This document shows, piece after piece, positions 48,061 to 60,750 of a stretch of DNA of 64,000 nucleotides (the first letter of the stretch is position 1; every line of letters starts with the position of its first letter). Both the position numbers and the translations under genes were made by a program. Origin of the DNA: Pyrocephalus nanus (taxonomy: Eukaryota > Chordata > Aves > Passeriformes > Tyrannidae). The stretch is taken from NCBI GenBank assembly GCA_038380795.1, contig CM076266.1:14668145-14732144 (forward strand). Reading direction: 5' to 3'. A model generated the notes under the pieces. That model was given only the letters and a program-made list of their open reading frames with translations. It did not search any database and had not been told where the DNA came from.

Positions 48061-51000
48061 ATATAGTATGGTTTTGTGTGGTGAAGTTCTCTTGATATTC
48101 TGATTTTTAGTTTGGGGATAGGAGAATATTCTTTTAATTGGAAGATGTGTAGGTAAACATTTGAAACATTTGGGAGGAGGAGGATGAAGTCCAGTCTGAT
48201 GGTACATTTGTCGTGACAAACTTTAAACTATGTTACCACATTGGGGTTTTTTACTGCTTGAAAATTCTTGTCTTGTTCCTGCAGTTAGCTTTCTTTTAAG
48301 TATTCAAAACCAGGAGTTTGCACAGACACAGCAGGGGAAAGCTATTTGTATTAGATGAAACATAGTTAATTTAATATATCCCTCAGTTTAGGCTCTAAAT
48401 CAGATTTGGTTTTGGCTTAAAACCAATTTAAGGCTTAAATATACATTTTTGAGGCCATAAGCACTCAAAGATAGTGGAGGGCCAACATTTATGTGTTGCT
48501 GCCAGCTGAAATTTTTGTTTGCTCCAGCGCTGGAGCTGTGTTCAGCTCTGTAGTTCAGCTACACAGCATTAGTACCAAACAACTTGCAGACATGCTTTAT
48601 CTATACCAGTTATGGGTCTCTTTACTTTAAAGCTGGAGAGAGAAGTGGAAACAAAAAAGGCAAATATGCACAGTCATTTCATGTAAACTAGTTTTTTTTT
48701 GAATCGGAGTCGCTTGCAGGAAGCTTTATTTACATGCAAGTGGATAGGTCACGCTTACTGCCTGGGCCCTGGCTTTCCTCCCCATCTTCACAGAAATCCA
48801 TGATAAATTCCCTTTGTGCTGAACCCATTGTATCCTGGCAAGTGAATCCTCAGCTGGCAGCCTCAGAGGGAAGGGAGTTTGTAGGTAGTACAGTATTAGT
48901 TTATTCCTATGGAGGGCCCTGACTTTTTCCGCTTTAAGGGAACAGCTTTATTTAGCCCTAAAGTAATGATATTTTCAGAATCAATTGGTTAATTCATAAG
49001 CCATAACATAAAACAAGCACAGTAGGGCATTCTGCTGGGTCCAAGGGGAGGGACAGCATGTCTGATGAGGCCACTGCAGCCTCTGGGAGAGCTCCTCTGA
49101 AGAATCTTAATTAGCCTCCACAATTGCAAAGTTTTGTGGGCAAGCAGCTGGTAGGACTGGATCAGGCCTTTACAAAAGTAGCCCTATGTGAATGTGGGAC
49201 TTAAATGAACATTCCCCCCCCCTCCCATCTCCAGCTCCCCCAGCATTCTTGTAAACAGAGCACTTGTAAAACAAGCTCACACTGTGTAACAAACCAACAT
49301 GAAAGACATTCAGAGGCAACTTGGCCTCTCAGTCCTTTTTATTGCCTTGGAATTAAATGGCAGCTCTAATATTACTTTACTACAACTTCCCCAAATGGAT
49401 TTAGTTTGGTAAGGTACTCGGCTGCTACTTTGAAGAGATAAAAGATGTTGAATACATCTAACTCAGAACTGCAAAGTGGAATAAGCAGGGATACTGTCAG
49501 TTTTATTTCTCTTGGAACCTCATTTTGCAGCTTATTGCACTAAAATAAAGTTGACTGGGGAAGGGGAGAGAGATTCTTAGTGTGGGAATAAGAAAATGCA
49601 AAACGCTGGAGGCAACCAGACAAAGCAGGTGTGACAGACAAGCAAGATAGCAAAAAAACAGTCACTCAGAACTGCAGGAATCCAGGCCAGAGACCTGGAA
49701 GAGAGCCAGGCTGCTAAGAGTGTGGGTTAGGGTTGTTTTTTCTTTCCTCTTTTTATTCTTTTGCACTTATTACAATACAGGTGGAGTTAAGTAACATTAC
49801 AAAATGGCAGTACCCAGCTTTCTCTGGCTTTTCCAGAGTGGCTTCTATGTGTGAGCTCCTTAGGGGTGTGATTGAGTCCAGCTTCACTGGATACAAACAC
49901 CTGAGTGCTGAAGTCAAGAACTATGTTCCTTCATCCAGCATCTGCACGATACAAAAATAAACTTGTTCTCAGTGTGGCACTGAGTGCTCCATCTGAGATC
50001 CAACCCTTGGGGCACCAGGTCCTGTGAAGCACTGTTACAGCCTCAGCACACCAGAAGAAAGAAATGTATGAAGCTGAAAAGTGAGACTACACACAAAAAG
50101 AATAAAGCTCCAAGCTAAACTATCTTCACAACTAGTTCAGATTTGCATACACAGTACAAATCTGTTCAGAATAGTTTGTTAATTCATAGTGTGAAAGAAA
50201 CTGCTGTCCTATAAAGAAACAAATACCACAATTAAAAGCTGTCACTTCTTATGTCATGCATTGGAAGATACACATTAAACATTAGTCAGCTTGTCTAGTT
50301 CATCAAGTGCTGTGGCCAAACAGCTGGAATGTTTCCTGGCCACTCGTGCCAGTGCTCGCTGCCTTTACGAAGAGGGTGTTTCTGAGCTGGTGATGGCTTG
50401 TTTGCTTCCTGCATGAGAGTGTCCTGACGAGTTACTTGTTCCAGTAAAGGAGTACCTAACCTAGAAACAGAACTGAAAATCAACTTTTCCAAGAAAATCT
50501 TTCCTATCAGCCCGGGCTGGGCAGTGCTGTGTCTGCTAGCACTTGACCTGTCCTTGCCTGCTGCAGGGACACTCTCTTCCTCAGGACTGAGTGAGTGGGT
50601 ACATCTTGTGGGTGCTGGCCTTGACAAACACAGCTGTGACCTGCTCAACTTCACAGCTTTCTTCTGTGAAGAAAAACTGAGACAAGGTAGTGTCTCTCCT
50701 CAGCTCTCCTTTAAAGCGTTATGTAGGATAAAGGATGCCGCCATATTTCCCATTATGAAAAAGCTATTTCAGAGCTGAAGTGCTGTTCTTGATGATGTAC
50801 TAGTTCCACTCTAGTCCTTTTCTCTTTGAAGTTTTAATGAAATGACTTTTTTTTCCTATTAATCTCTCCTTTTACTTTGTCCATCCACCTACTATTCCTG
50901 CTGTACTGGAAGTCAGTCCAGCTTGGACCTTTTGCTTCCTTATTTGTACAAGAGCCTGGAGCCCGGGGGCTGGAATGTGCTGTGCTTTGCCCAGAGCACT

Positions 51001-54000
51001 GCTTTGCCTGCGGAGGCTGAGGCACAGGCCACTCAGCCATAGACACTTCATTACAAAGCAGTCATCAGCATAAAAGCATGCACTAGAGAATTAAAAAGTG
51101 TTCCTTTACAGGTAATAGGTAAAGCAGGCTACATGCTGCTCCCTCTTTTGCAGAGTGTGTGTTCTTCTATGGTATTGCAGAAGTGTATGTAAGCTAAGCA
51201 ATTAGGTATTGTATTTGGCTGAATGGACTGAAGGAAAGCAATAGAATTCCATGCAACCTTTGAATCCCCATCCACATCACTTGTGTAGGCTGAGCTGTGA
51301 GCCAGCTGCCTAAAGGACTGCACAATCTTCAGGTTTGCATTGAAATACTGCAGCTATAGGCCCCAATCATGCTTGTCCCCTTTTTTGCCTGAGCTTCCCA
51401 GCCTACCCCATTCAAATACATGAAAATAAATTAATTTCTGTCTACCTTTCCTATTTGTGGAGTACAGCAGCTCCATGTAGCAAGCCACGTGCTCAGGGTG
51501 TCCTTGGGTACAGCTTTTTACCCTGTATATACACAATTTAGTTAAGAGGGGGAGAGGACAGTTTATTATAAACACTGAACAGTGGGCGGCATCATTAGCT
51601 CTTTAAAATCATAACTAACTCCCCAGGTGGCTGTCCTGGGCATTCTTTGCATCCCTGAGATAAAAAGAAAGCCGGAGCACATGAGAGCAGGATGCAGCAC
51701 AATGAAACACTGAGTGCTGCTGTTGCTGGCAAGGCAAACTCCTCTCTGCCAGCACCAGTCTCAGGTGGCAGAAGCACTGCCCATGCTGTACGAGCCAGAA
51801 GTGGGGCAACCAGTGCCTTTCCTTCCTTCCTGCTGCCTTTCTAATTTGCTAGGTCATGACCTAAGGCTCGTGGCACGTTACAGGCCAGACACGATTATAA
51901 TCATTCTCTTTGGTTTTAAAGAATCTATGAAGGGAATTGGCATGTAGCCTTCCATTTAGCCATCAGCTTCCTTGTTCCTACTTGGCCATTCATGTCCTAT
52001 ATCAAATGAAAGTGCTTCTCCTGGCCAAGTCTTCCTTCCCATTTATCTCTTAATGTTTCTCAATTGAACAAAAATGACTCATCAACCACAGCAGCACTCA
52101 CAGCCCTGATGTGCTTGAGCATTCTTGGGGACTGGGATGGTCATGGTGGAACCAGGTCACTGTCCCCACAAGTTCAATAAAGTCCAGCTGAAGTTACTCT
52201 TTCTTTACCGCAGTCTGTGATGTGAGAGTTGGGTGAGACAAATCCTGGAGCCATGAACTGCTGCCAGGTGCTACCATATAGGGATCCAGGCACGAGTGGA
52301 CCCTGACAGCCCCCACCCACACAGGCCTGTCATGGGACATGACACCCAGCACCACAGCCTTTCTCCCAGCCCAGCAAGGGAAGCCCCTCCAGGAAAAACA
52401 CAGGCAAAGCAAGCACCCAGCACACCTGCCCAGCCCTGCCTGGACACAGCAGCACAAGCACCCCCAGCCCTTCGGGGGCACTGGAGACAACTGCAGACAC
52501 AGAACAGGGCTGGAGACACAGATGTGTTTCTCCCAGGCCCAGCAGCAGTTTGGGCTGCTCTTAAAGGTATCCACTGATGGAGAGGGTAGAGCCTCCAGAC
52601 AGTCTTGTCTAGCACATCATACTCATCTCACTCAAAAGTTTTTCCTTTTGCACATCTAAGTAGCTCTCGATCTGTCCTTATCCACTCCTTTTTTTCCCAT
52701 TCTGCAATGTATTTGGTGAGCTATCTTTCCCCGTGTCTCTAAGCAGTCCATGAAATGATAAAGGGTTGCCATATCTCATTTCTCCATTCTCTTGAGGAAG
52801 CAAAGAAAGGGAATAGGGTGTGCAAATCATTCTGCTTGACATCTGTAGAGACACACCCTTGGGAGGAGCAAAAGCTCAGAAAAACAGCTGATGTATCAAA
52901 GTGCTCCAAAATTTGCACATCTACCGAGAAGTGCTGGCAAGGAGAGCTAGCATTAAATGAGCAGGGAGGACAGTGAAAGCCATCACGGGCAGTGGCACTG
53001 GGTCTGTGCCAGATGAGCTGTTTACTTTTATCTCTTTTCAGATCAACAGGTTTGCATGATGCCAACACCCAGGTAACTGCAACTCTTGCTGTCCATGTGA
53101 ACAAAAGCTCTGCTGAAACACCACAGACAAGAGCACTGGTAGAAAGTGCTGCTACAAGGGCTGGGCTGTGTGTGACAGTGAGGGAGCCTGAAGCAGCACC
53201 CACAAACTACCTCCCTCACTGTCACCAGGGCACTGCAAAGGGACTGCACTGACCCCCAGTGAATCACATTGTGAGGGCAAGAGCTGTGCACTGGGGAGAC
53301 AAGGAAAAGTTGGAATTACATTTCTGCTCAGGGCATGAAAGCCAACACTTGAAAGACAGTGCTGTTTGCTACCTTGTGGCATCTGGAAGAGGTTTTGGAG
53401 ACAGAAACATCAAAAACATATAGTTTGATTACTATTTCAAAGACAAAGCTTGTTGTGACAATGAATTATTTAACTTTATGTGGATCTTAGCATCTTACAA
53501 TTACGTAAAAAGGATTAAGGCTCTGAAAATTAAGAAACAATATTAAAATAAAACAAAGTACTAGCACATTTGGCTTAGTCTAGCAGATTTGCCTGACAAA
53601 TTAAGAGAACATACAGAGGTGCTATTTATTACTGTTTCACCTGAGCTGGTGATCAGCACTTCACCTGCATCATCAGGAAGAGCATGGCAAAGCCAGAAAT
53701 TCCTGTTGTTTCCAGGCACCCATGAAAAGGCTGTGATTTAAACTCTGAAAAGAAAATATTGTAAAGCCATGCAGTGGTAGTTTAGGGGCTAGTAATGATT
53801 CCCCCATAGTGCATTGCTGTGCAGAATATGTTCCCCAATACCCTTCCTGACAGGTAGCTCAAGGTCTGCAAAACAGAGCCACCATTTCCCTTTTTATTTA
53901 AAGAAAGTGATTCCCAAACAAATCACAAAGCCCTGGGTGAAGTTGGAAGAGCTGGAAATTATAACCCAGGGCAGAGCAGATGGTGCACTCATAGTGACTG

Positions 54001-54800
54001 AGTTACTGCTCCTTTGATCCCACCATCTGGGCCCCTTCCCACCTGCCCTGCAAACAAACCTCGAGCAAAGTACTTGCCCTCCCCCAAAGCTCTGTTCCCC
54101 ACCAAGCTGCCCAGCAGCATCTCACACTCTTCCACAGTCACTTTTTGTGGTTTAAGCACTGAAAAGAGAGAGAAGACACAATTAGGAGGATTCCAGTCCT
54201 CTTTTTGTAAGCTTAACCCTGCTACTGTTCAATCTGGTAGAACAGCACTGTCACCTTCTCTCAGGATAATGAACCAGGGTCTGTCAGATTCTTTCCTAGG
54301 GAGGTGAAATATCTCACAGATTCTGGCCCCTGTTACCCATTAAGCACAAATAGCTCCAGAATTGCCTTGACCTGATCACATAGGTCATCCTTGGTCCTGG
54401 TCATCGTCCTCATTACATCTCCTTTGCTGAGCACACTCAAGAATGTTACCAGGCTACAGAAATCCCCCCTTTTTATACTGCTCCCTGACTCATACACTGG
54501 ATGCAGCTCCACATGGTCAGGAGGGCTCTAACTTTTGGCCAAGCCAGCCACAACAACCAGGGGCAAGGTTCTGGGTTGGCTGTGACTCACCCTACCACAG
54601 CCCTCACCATGATGGGCACAGGCAGGAGGCACAGCCCAGGCCAAGGGAAGGCTGTACCCTCTGACTGAAGAGTGCCCTGGAGAGGACAGGCAATGCTTAC
54701 CAGCACAGGGGCAAGTGGGTTTTCCAGGGAAATTTTGGCCAAGTTCTCTCCTTGTCTAGGAGTTCATTTCTGTTTGACTGTCTTGCATTGGTTGGCTACC
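48061..54800. other. Intergenic: no gene recognised
   Basis: Open frames here are short, overlap on both strands and show no family signature. Base composition is richer in GC than in the introns, which lengthens chance frames (for example 52739-53203 on the minus strand). A C-run cluster is at 49214-49245. No repeat family, RNA gene or promoter could be supported. Confidence 0.6.
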
Positions 54801-54809
54801 AGCAGAATT

Positions 54810-55250
54810 AAGGTCACACCTCGGTCAGTTAAAAATACCCACCCAATTATCTGCTGGGCCATGTTTATCCTTTATTTTTCCGGCTGCAAGTAGTTCTGGA
54901 AGGCCCGGGACCGCTCGCCTCAATGAAGGCAGCCAGTCTGGACATATGGTCTTTTTATTCTTACCCACTTTCTCCCAAAAAGTGCCATGTGAGGGCTCTG
55001 ATGTCCCTTTTCAGGGCGTCTCACAGACTTCCCTTTGAGAGTGCCGCGAGGTCTCTGCCACGCAGCAATCTGTTCACAGCATAATTATTCTCCTTTAAAG
55101 CCTCAGAGACCGTGAGTCTCCTGACATTTTTCATTGCCTGGAGAGGGGTAATTTTTCATTGCTTTCCTGAGGACTCCTGCGCTTCGCAACAGTAATGGAG
55201 CATCCAGCTACACTCAGCTGCAGCCTACAGTTTATTTTTATCTCTTGATG
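54810..55250. promoter_or_regulatory. Candidate conserved non-coding element with clustered CpG
   Basis: About a dozen CpG dinucleotides fall in some 350 bases (for example CCCGGGACCGCTCGCC, GCCGCGAGG, GCGCTTCGC), in a neighbourhood otherwise nearly free of CpG. It also holds CATATG, CTTTAAAG and TAATTATTC motifs, with no open frame. The texture resembles a vertebrate enhancer rather than decayed repeat. Conservation itself cannot be seen here. Confidence 0.35.
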
Positions 55251-56430
55251 GACATAAGCTGAAGGACTTCCAGCTAAGACTGGGAAAATGGGGAGGTATA
55301 AGCAAAGCTATTAAGTAAACAGAAGAAGCCCGTAGCAAATCACAGACTCTGTCATGGTGGATGTAACATGATTTTGAAATTGTATTATAACAAGATAGGC
55401 TTTAACAAATACTAAGTAAAAAGTAACAGGAGAGATGAGATCTCGAGTTATATTAAAATAAATAAACTCTGAAATACAATCAGCACTACCATACATGCTT
55501 CTAACTTTATCTGTCTCCAGCTACAGATCTAGAGGCCAGATCCCTGCTGCAGCTGGTATGGGATTGTGTCAGCTGAGCTGCTGGTGAGGAAAAGGCATCA
55601 CTTCATCTCTGGGGTACACACTGGGGAAAACAAAGCCTAGAAACTGTACTTTGGCAGGATCTGCACACCTCCAGCAGTTATTGCAGTTTTTCACATAGTC
55701 TGTTCAAAAGAAAATAATTGTAACAGAAACCGGTCCTGCAAGGAGCCATTAAAAAAAAAAAATCATAGCAAAAAAGGGTTGAAATTATAGCACTTATTGG
55801 AAATGTCATTGCATGCAATAATTTAACATCTAATTTAACTTACCAAAACAGACAAGCAACAACCCGGAGGCCCAAAAAATAAAAATAGCTGAGTTTTGCC
55901 AAACCTTTCCAGTGATTTTCCAAAGAATAACTATTTTAATTTCAAGATCCAAAAAGGGAATTAGCTCTGAGAATGAAGATGTAAAGCAAAAAATAAACTA
56001 GTTTTTTTCCTGGTTGCATTCCCAGTGGAGCTGATGAAAGGGTACGGGTGGTGGTGGGGAGGCAGATACAGGGCTGGGAACACTGTTCTGAGCAGGGCAA
56101 ATCCCTGCTCCCAAGTCTACTGAGCTTCTTCCTGTCCTGCAATTACTCCTCTCTGGTATTAGACAGTCCACACTTAGGCGACAGAGTAAAAGTCAGTCAA
56201 TTTTCTTTGGTACAGTCTAGGGTAAAAATTAGGTTGACACTGCTTTGCTCCAGACAGGTTTTTTTGATTTTGCAGGGTTTTTTTCTCGTGGTTGTTTTTT
56301 TTGTTTTGTTTTTGTGTGTGTGTGTTTTGGGTTTTGTTTTGTTTTGTTTTTTTTTTTTCCTTTCTGTCCTTTCGTTTTAAACCCAGCCCTAAAATTCAAA
56401 TTAGGCTCCAGCTCAAAGCCTTTACCACCA
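55251..56430. other. Intergenic: no gene; one G/T-rich tract
   Basis: AT-rich sequence without recognisable features, except a G/T low-complexity tract at 56258-56360. Confidence 0.6.
56258..56360 (+). repeat. T/G-rich low-complexity tract with a short (TG)n
   Basis: Runs of T are separated by G, with a short TGTGTGTG stretch and TTTTG units in the second half. It is simple sequence and no element body is recognised. Confidence 0.7.
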
Positions 56431-56810
56431 GGGCATGAATGCTAAATAGCCTGTTCCCAGTCCAATCTGTTCACTGCCTGGCTAATGATTATTCTCCATA
56501 GAAACCCCACCAGAGTCAGTTATTATTCTCTCCTCATGCACTTGTATCTCTCTTGTATTTATATAAGATTAAGTAGCCCTGTTAAGTTTTTACCTCTCTG
56601 ATTGGAGCTTATTTTAACCTCAATTAAGCCATCAGCCCGGCTTTCTGAAGGCAGGGCAATAGCATAGCCATTATCATTCTCTCCACCTTTTGTATGAAAA
56701 TGATGTTGAGGATTGGTTGCTTTGGGGATTGCTCTGTGGCAGGTAACCAACGCTGAGAGTCGGGGAGGATAAATGGTGCCAGACTCCCAGAGGTGCTGTG
56801 GCACTGTGTA
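56430..56810. promoter_or_regulatory. Candidate conserved non-coding element, TAAT-rich
   Basis: The stretch contains GGCTAATGATTATTCTCC, CAATTAAGCC, CATTATCATT and GTAATTATTG in mixed-complexity, non-repetitive sequence. TAAT/ATTA cores are homeodomain sites. There is no coding frame. Texture only; unproven. Confidence 0.3.
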
Positions 56811-57399
56811 ATTATTGTTCCAGACAGCTGAAAGCAGCAGGGTTTCTGGTTCCCCTGCTTAGTTTCAGTCTGCCATGATTGCTGGCACAGAAAGATGCTG
56901 ATTGTAAGTAAACATTAATTATGCCCTGGTACCCCACTGCTAGCATCGCTGGGCTTGCAAGAAACAGAAGCACAGTGCTGTGCTTGGCTCCTGCTACTGA
57001 AAAAAAACATCTATACAGATTTCAATGTCCAGGTTTTCATTTTGCTTGGTCAGGGGACATTGCTCCTAAATTTCATCCTCATGAATAGCAAGAGTTATGA
57101 TGTTCTTTGTATCACTGCTTATTCACTGCACTTCAATGCTGTTGCTAGTATAATGACTAAAGTACTTATTCTTCGAAGAAGGCAAGCTCAGGTGATGCAG
57201 CAAGCAATTTTGTTATCTGCTCTCAAGCAGAGGAATCATTTTAGTGTCTTTCAAAGAAAAAAAGAAAACAATCAACCAATAAGGCAAATATAACTTATCA
57301 GTCATTCTATATGTCAAGGTAATTCTTTTCAGATGATGTGTTTTTGTAGAATGTCAGCCTACTTCTTCATAATTTTTTTATGTGGCTTTGGGATTTCTT

Positions 57400-57740
57400 T
57401 TTTTTCTTTGATAAAGGAGGCTTAAAAATGCAGAGCCCACACTGTCACAGATGGCAAACACTGCTCCTCGGGTTGTGTGGACAGTTACAAAGCGATTTCC
57501 GAGGCACTCGAAATGCAGCCTCCGACGCTGATGGAATTTTGCTGTGCTGTGATTGCACCACACTGCAGTGAAATAGGTTCAATTTGATTATCTGGCTATT
57601 CCATTTCACCTATATTTACAACCTGCCTGACTTCTGGGGGAAGGGGAGGACAGGCAGCCAGTCATGCTGGAGACATTTCAAAAGGTCAAAGCAATACAGC
57701 ATTTGCCACTATAATTCACAGGCTCTACAATTCGGAGACA
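57400..57740. promoter_or_regulatory. Candidate conserved non-coding element
   Basis: Unique-looking sequence has several retained CpG (CTCGGG, AAGCGATTTCCG, CACTCG, CTCCGACGC) and motif-like words (GCAGATGGCAAA; TGATTGCACC). Open frames on both strands are short and unlike any family. It resembles enhancer sequence and conservation must be tested. Confidence 0.3.
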
Positions 57741-58279
57741 GCACTCTCATGACAAAAATTGGCAGAAGAATGTAGTTAATGTAAAATATTTATCCATTCC
57801 CAGAGCAAACACAGAAAGTAGAGAATGTTTAAAAATTTTCCCCCTTTGTCCTTTTGGTACATGGTGATATGCAAGTGCAAAAAGCAGTGTGCAGACAACA
57901 CCTTCATTTTTAAAAGTTGCCCTTGGCTGGTGCTGAAAGGTTTGTGTTGGACTGGCTACCTTGTCTGCAGCCTCAGCGCTGATGTTAACACATTTACAGC
58001 CCCACGGGGATGCTTTTGAGCACGTTACTGCTGCCGACACCACTCCCAGATGGGTGTTGCCCTCAGCAACTCTACTCCACTTCCTGTGGTCAGCAGTGAG
58101 GCCACAACATCCCTCTGATGTTGCACCAGCATCACAGGGGGCTTGGGGGCAGAAATGCTTGACAAATCTTAATTAAGCTTCACATGTCATCCTCCTGTCC
58201 TGAGGTACAGATGCATTAAGGTTATAAACAACCACCACTCATTCCAATAGGTTGGATAATAAAATGGTGTGTTGACTTC

Positions 58280-58305
58280 AAAGCATTATTTTAAAGCATT
58301 ATTTT
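58280..58305 (+). repeat. 13-base direct tandem duplication
   Basis: AAAGCATTATTTT occurs twice back to back. It is a minor slippage-type duplication. Confidence 0.85.
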
Positions 58306-59789
58306 AAAAATCTTATCTACTTAATACTACCAGTTCTGGGATTTCCATCCCTCCCAAGCCTGGGTCCGAGTTCTGGGTGGCCATACAATCTGGATCTAAG
58401 TTTTGCACCTCTTACCGTTTTGTATTTAAACACTGTTTTGTCTTAAATCTCCCCCTAAACAAAGCTTTCTAGAACTAGTGGAGCCAGAGATGCTGTGAGT
58501 TACAGTAGTTTAATTTTGAAAACTGGGCTGTTTTTGCTTGTTTTAAAATGAACACTTTGCATTACATCTCCTGAGAACTCCTGTCAATTCTTTTACAGGT
58601 TAGTGGATTAGTATAGGAGAGAGTGGAGTCTGAAAGGCAGCTGAAAGACCTCCTTCTTAGCATCTTTTATCTTTGCAGGAAAGATATTTGAAAGGCAGCC
58701 TAACAGAGCGGAGCTGCTTGAAAAAATTACTGCCTCACCTTCATGAGTCATTACGGGTCAGCACTATGAAGTGGTTCTCATAAGAAAGCATTTCAGTTGG
58801 ATGCTGCATCACATTCCAGAAAGATCACTTGAGGCTCATGCTGCCTCTCCCTGCAGCTGCCATGTGCTCCTGGTCCTCTTCTTAGTCCCTAACAGAGGTG
58901 TCTGGTGATACCCAATAGAGCCAAGAAGATGAGTTTTCTGTCTGGGACAGGGACAAGCACTGGCTTGACTAGTGCTGCTCAGACTCTTTCAGGCAGAAAA
59001 TACTTTGTTCATGTAGCTCCCTCTGCTCCACTCAGCACCACACCATCGGCTTCTGCCCAGTCTTCACAGGGATATTCGATGACATGACAAAACTATAGCA
59101 GCTTGCAGGGAAGGGAAGAAGAGGAAAGGAAACCTGTGTGTCATTGAATATTACAAGCTAAAAAACCCAAGAAAATGAAAAAAGAGCAAGGAAAAAACAG
59201 TGTGCCAGAGGCACAGACCGTGTTTATGAAGCATGTTCAAGTCCCACTCACAGAGGATCTTCCCTGCATCCCAGCTCTCCCTCACAGTGGAAGTACCCAG
59301 CTTGGACTAAGGAGCAACTCTCTGGTCAGTAGGTCTTTGAAAGCAGCTTCTACTCACACACAGGGCTTAAAGCAATCTTTGCACCAGAGGAGGTAAGTAC
59401 TGCTTTAAGGTCACAACACTTGTGACCGTCCAGGACCTGGGAGCAGGACATGGTTAGGCAAGGTCCTTAGTGATGTTTCATGCAATCTCAATCACTGGCA
59501 CACATATTTGGGGTTTTCTCATACATGGGAAAGGCTACAGTTTATCTTTAGTTCTTTGTAATAATTCTCTTCTCCATCTCTTTCCATTTCTTTTTCCTAA
59601 CCTTGCATTTTATATTTCCCATAGCTCATAGGAATTACTCATCTCCCCCTATCCCTTTCCCAAAACATCTCAGTATTTATAACTATAAGCAGTTCAGGCA
59701 GTCCAAAACTCTTTAATACAAGATTCCAGTGGATTATAAAAGCATGAAAAGCAGAAAAGTTTGACAAGATTTGCTATGCGGGATTTCTG

Positions 59790-60090
59790 CTTTGGTTCCT
59801 AATATCGCAGAGGCGCCGTCATAAAACCTGCTCAGAGAAACCTCGGAAGGAGCTCAGGGGAAGACCCTGAGGTGACAGACCTTTGTTAGGGAGAATTAGC
59901 ATATCCATTGTTCAAGCCAGAAATTTAGAAACTTGCTGAGAGATCACTGTCGTGTTAGTGAAGGGATTTTGTCATTCTGCACAGTCTCTGTAAACCTCCA
60001 TGGGCAATAAAAGTCAGCTGGAGTTTACCAGCTAAAATGTCTTTGCACTGAACATGCTCCTGCTGAGGGGCCGTGAGATGCTAACTGAGC
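59790..60090. promoter_or_regulatory. Candidate conserved non-coding element with octamer- and SOX-like sites
   Basis: The block contains GAATTAGCATATCCATTGTTC, in which ATTAGCAT resembles an octamer and CATTGTT is a SOX-type core four bases away. It also holds retained CpGs such as GAGGCGCCGTC. No open frame. Speculative. Confidence 0.25.
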
Positions 60091-60239
60091 TTTCCACACC
60101 TCCCCTTGTGGGGCACAGGCACTGGGGGGCAAAGGACCCAATTATAGTTATTTTAGCAACCTTAATCTTGAAGTTCCCTTCATGTCAGTGCTTGGCTCAA
60201 CAACCCTACCTGAAGCTGTGCTAACAGACAAATGAAGAT

Positions 60240-60540
60240 TCCCAGTGTAATGGAGCCACTGGAGAAAAGAATATTTGCTGTATTTAAAGTATGCAAACAT
60301 AAACCTTCTGAATAAACATGTTCATGGCAACAAAAAAGTCAAAGTATGTCTTTATTGTTTGTCAAAATAATTGTTTAATTATTTATAACTCCATATTGCA
60401 CTGCCAAGACTTACACACTGGTTCAAATAACAGAGTTGCTTAAAGAGCCAGATGATATCTTTATAGAAAAAGCTTATGTAACTGGCATAAACTCTTGGCT
60501 GGTCTTTATCATGGATTGTCTATAATATTAAATTACTAGG
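60240..60540. promoter_or_regulatory. Candidate conserved non-coding element, AT-rich with homeodomain-type words
   Basis: A non-repetitive AT-rich block with TATGCAAAC, TAATTGTTTAATTATTTAT and TTTATTGTTTGTC. The words resemble octamer, homeodomain and forkhead/SOX sites. No coding frame. Conservation is not testable here. Confidence 0.25.
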
Positions 60541-60703
60541 ACACAGGGTAAAAGGGAGATAAGCCCATCAGACTGAAGCTCAGAGTGGGGAATGAGAGAG
60601 ACAGCGTCTGCAGAAGCAGGTTTCTCTCCTTGAGCAGTCTGGAAACCAGGCTCAGCAAAAACCTTCTTAAAAGTGAAGCAATGGATAAAAATAACAAGGG
60701 CAG

Positions 60704-60750
60704 AAAAAAAAAAAAAAAGAAAAAAAAAAAAAAAGAAAACAAAACAAAAA
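60704..60750 (+). repeat. Interrupted poly-A / AAAAC tract
   Basis: Runs of 15 and 15 A separated by G are followed by AAAC units. It is simple repeat; no retroposon body is recognised upstream. Confidence 0.8.

Noticed and set aside
49733..49960. 75-codon frame followed closely by AATAAA, like a small gene or lncRNA end
   Set aside because: There is no promoter, splice site or protein similarity, and the hexamer is common in AT-rich DNA.
52194..52659. Overlapping 106- to 126-codon frames on both strands
   Set aside because: Frames are open on both strands in a GC-rich stretch and none has a recognisable domain or splice context.
52739..53203. 154-codon minus-strand frame
   Set aside because: No family resemblance, overlapping frames on the other strand are also open, and local GC is higher. 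Cysteine- and serine-rich low-quality sequence suggests chance.
60704..60750. A-rich tract as the tail of a processed pseudogene or SINE
   Set aside because: No body with gene or SINE similarity precedes it and no target-site duplication was found.
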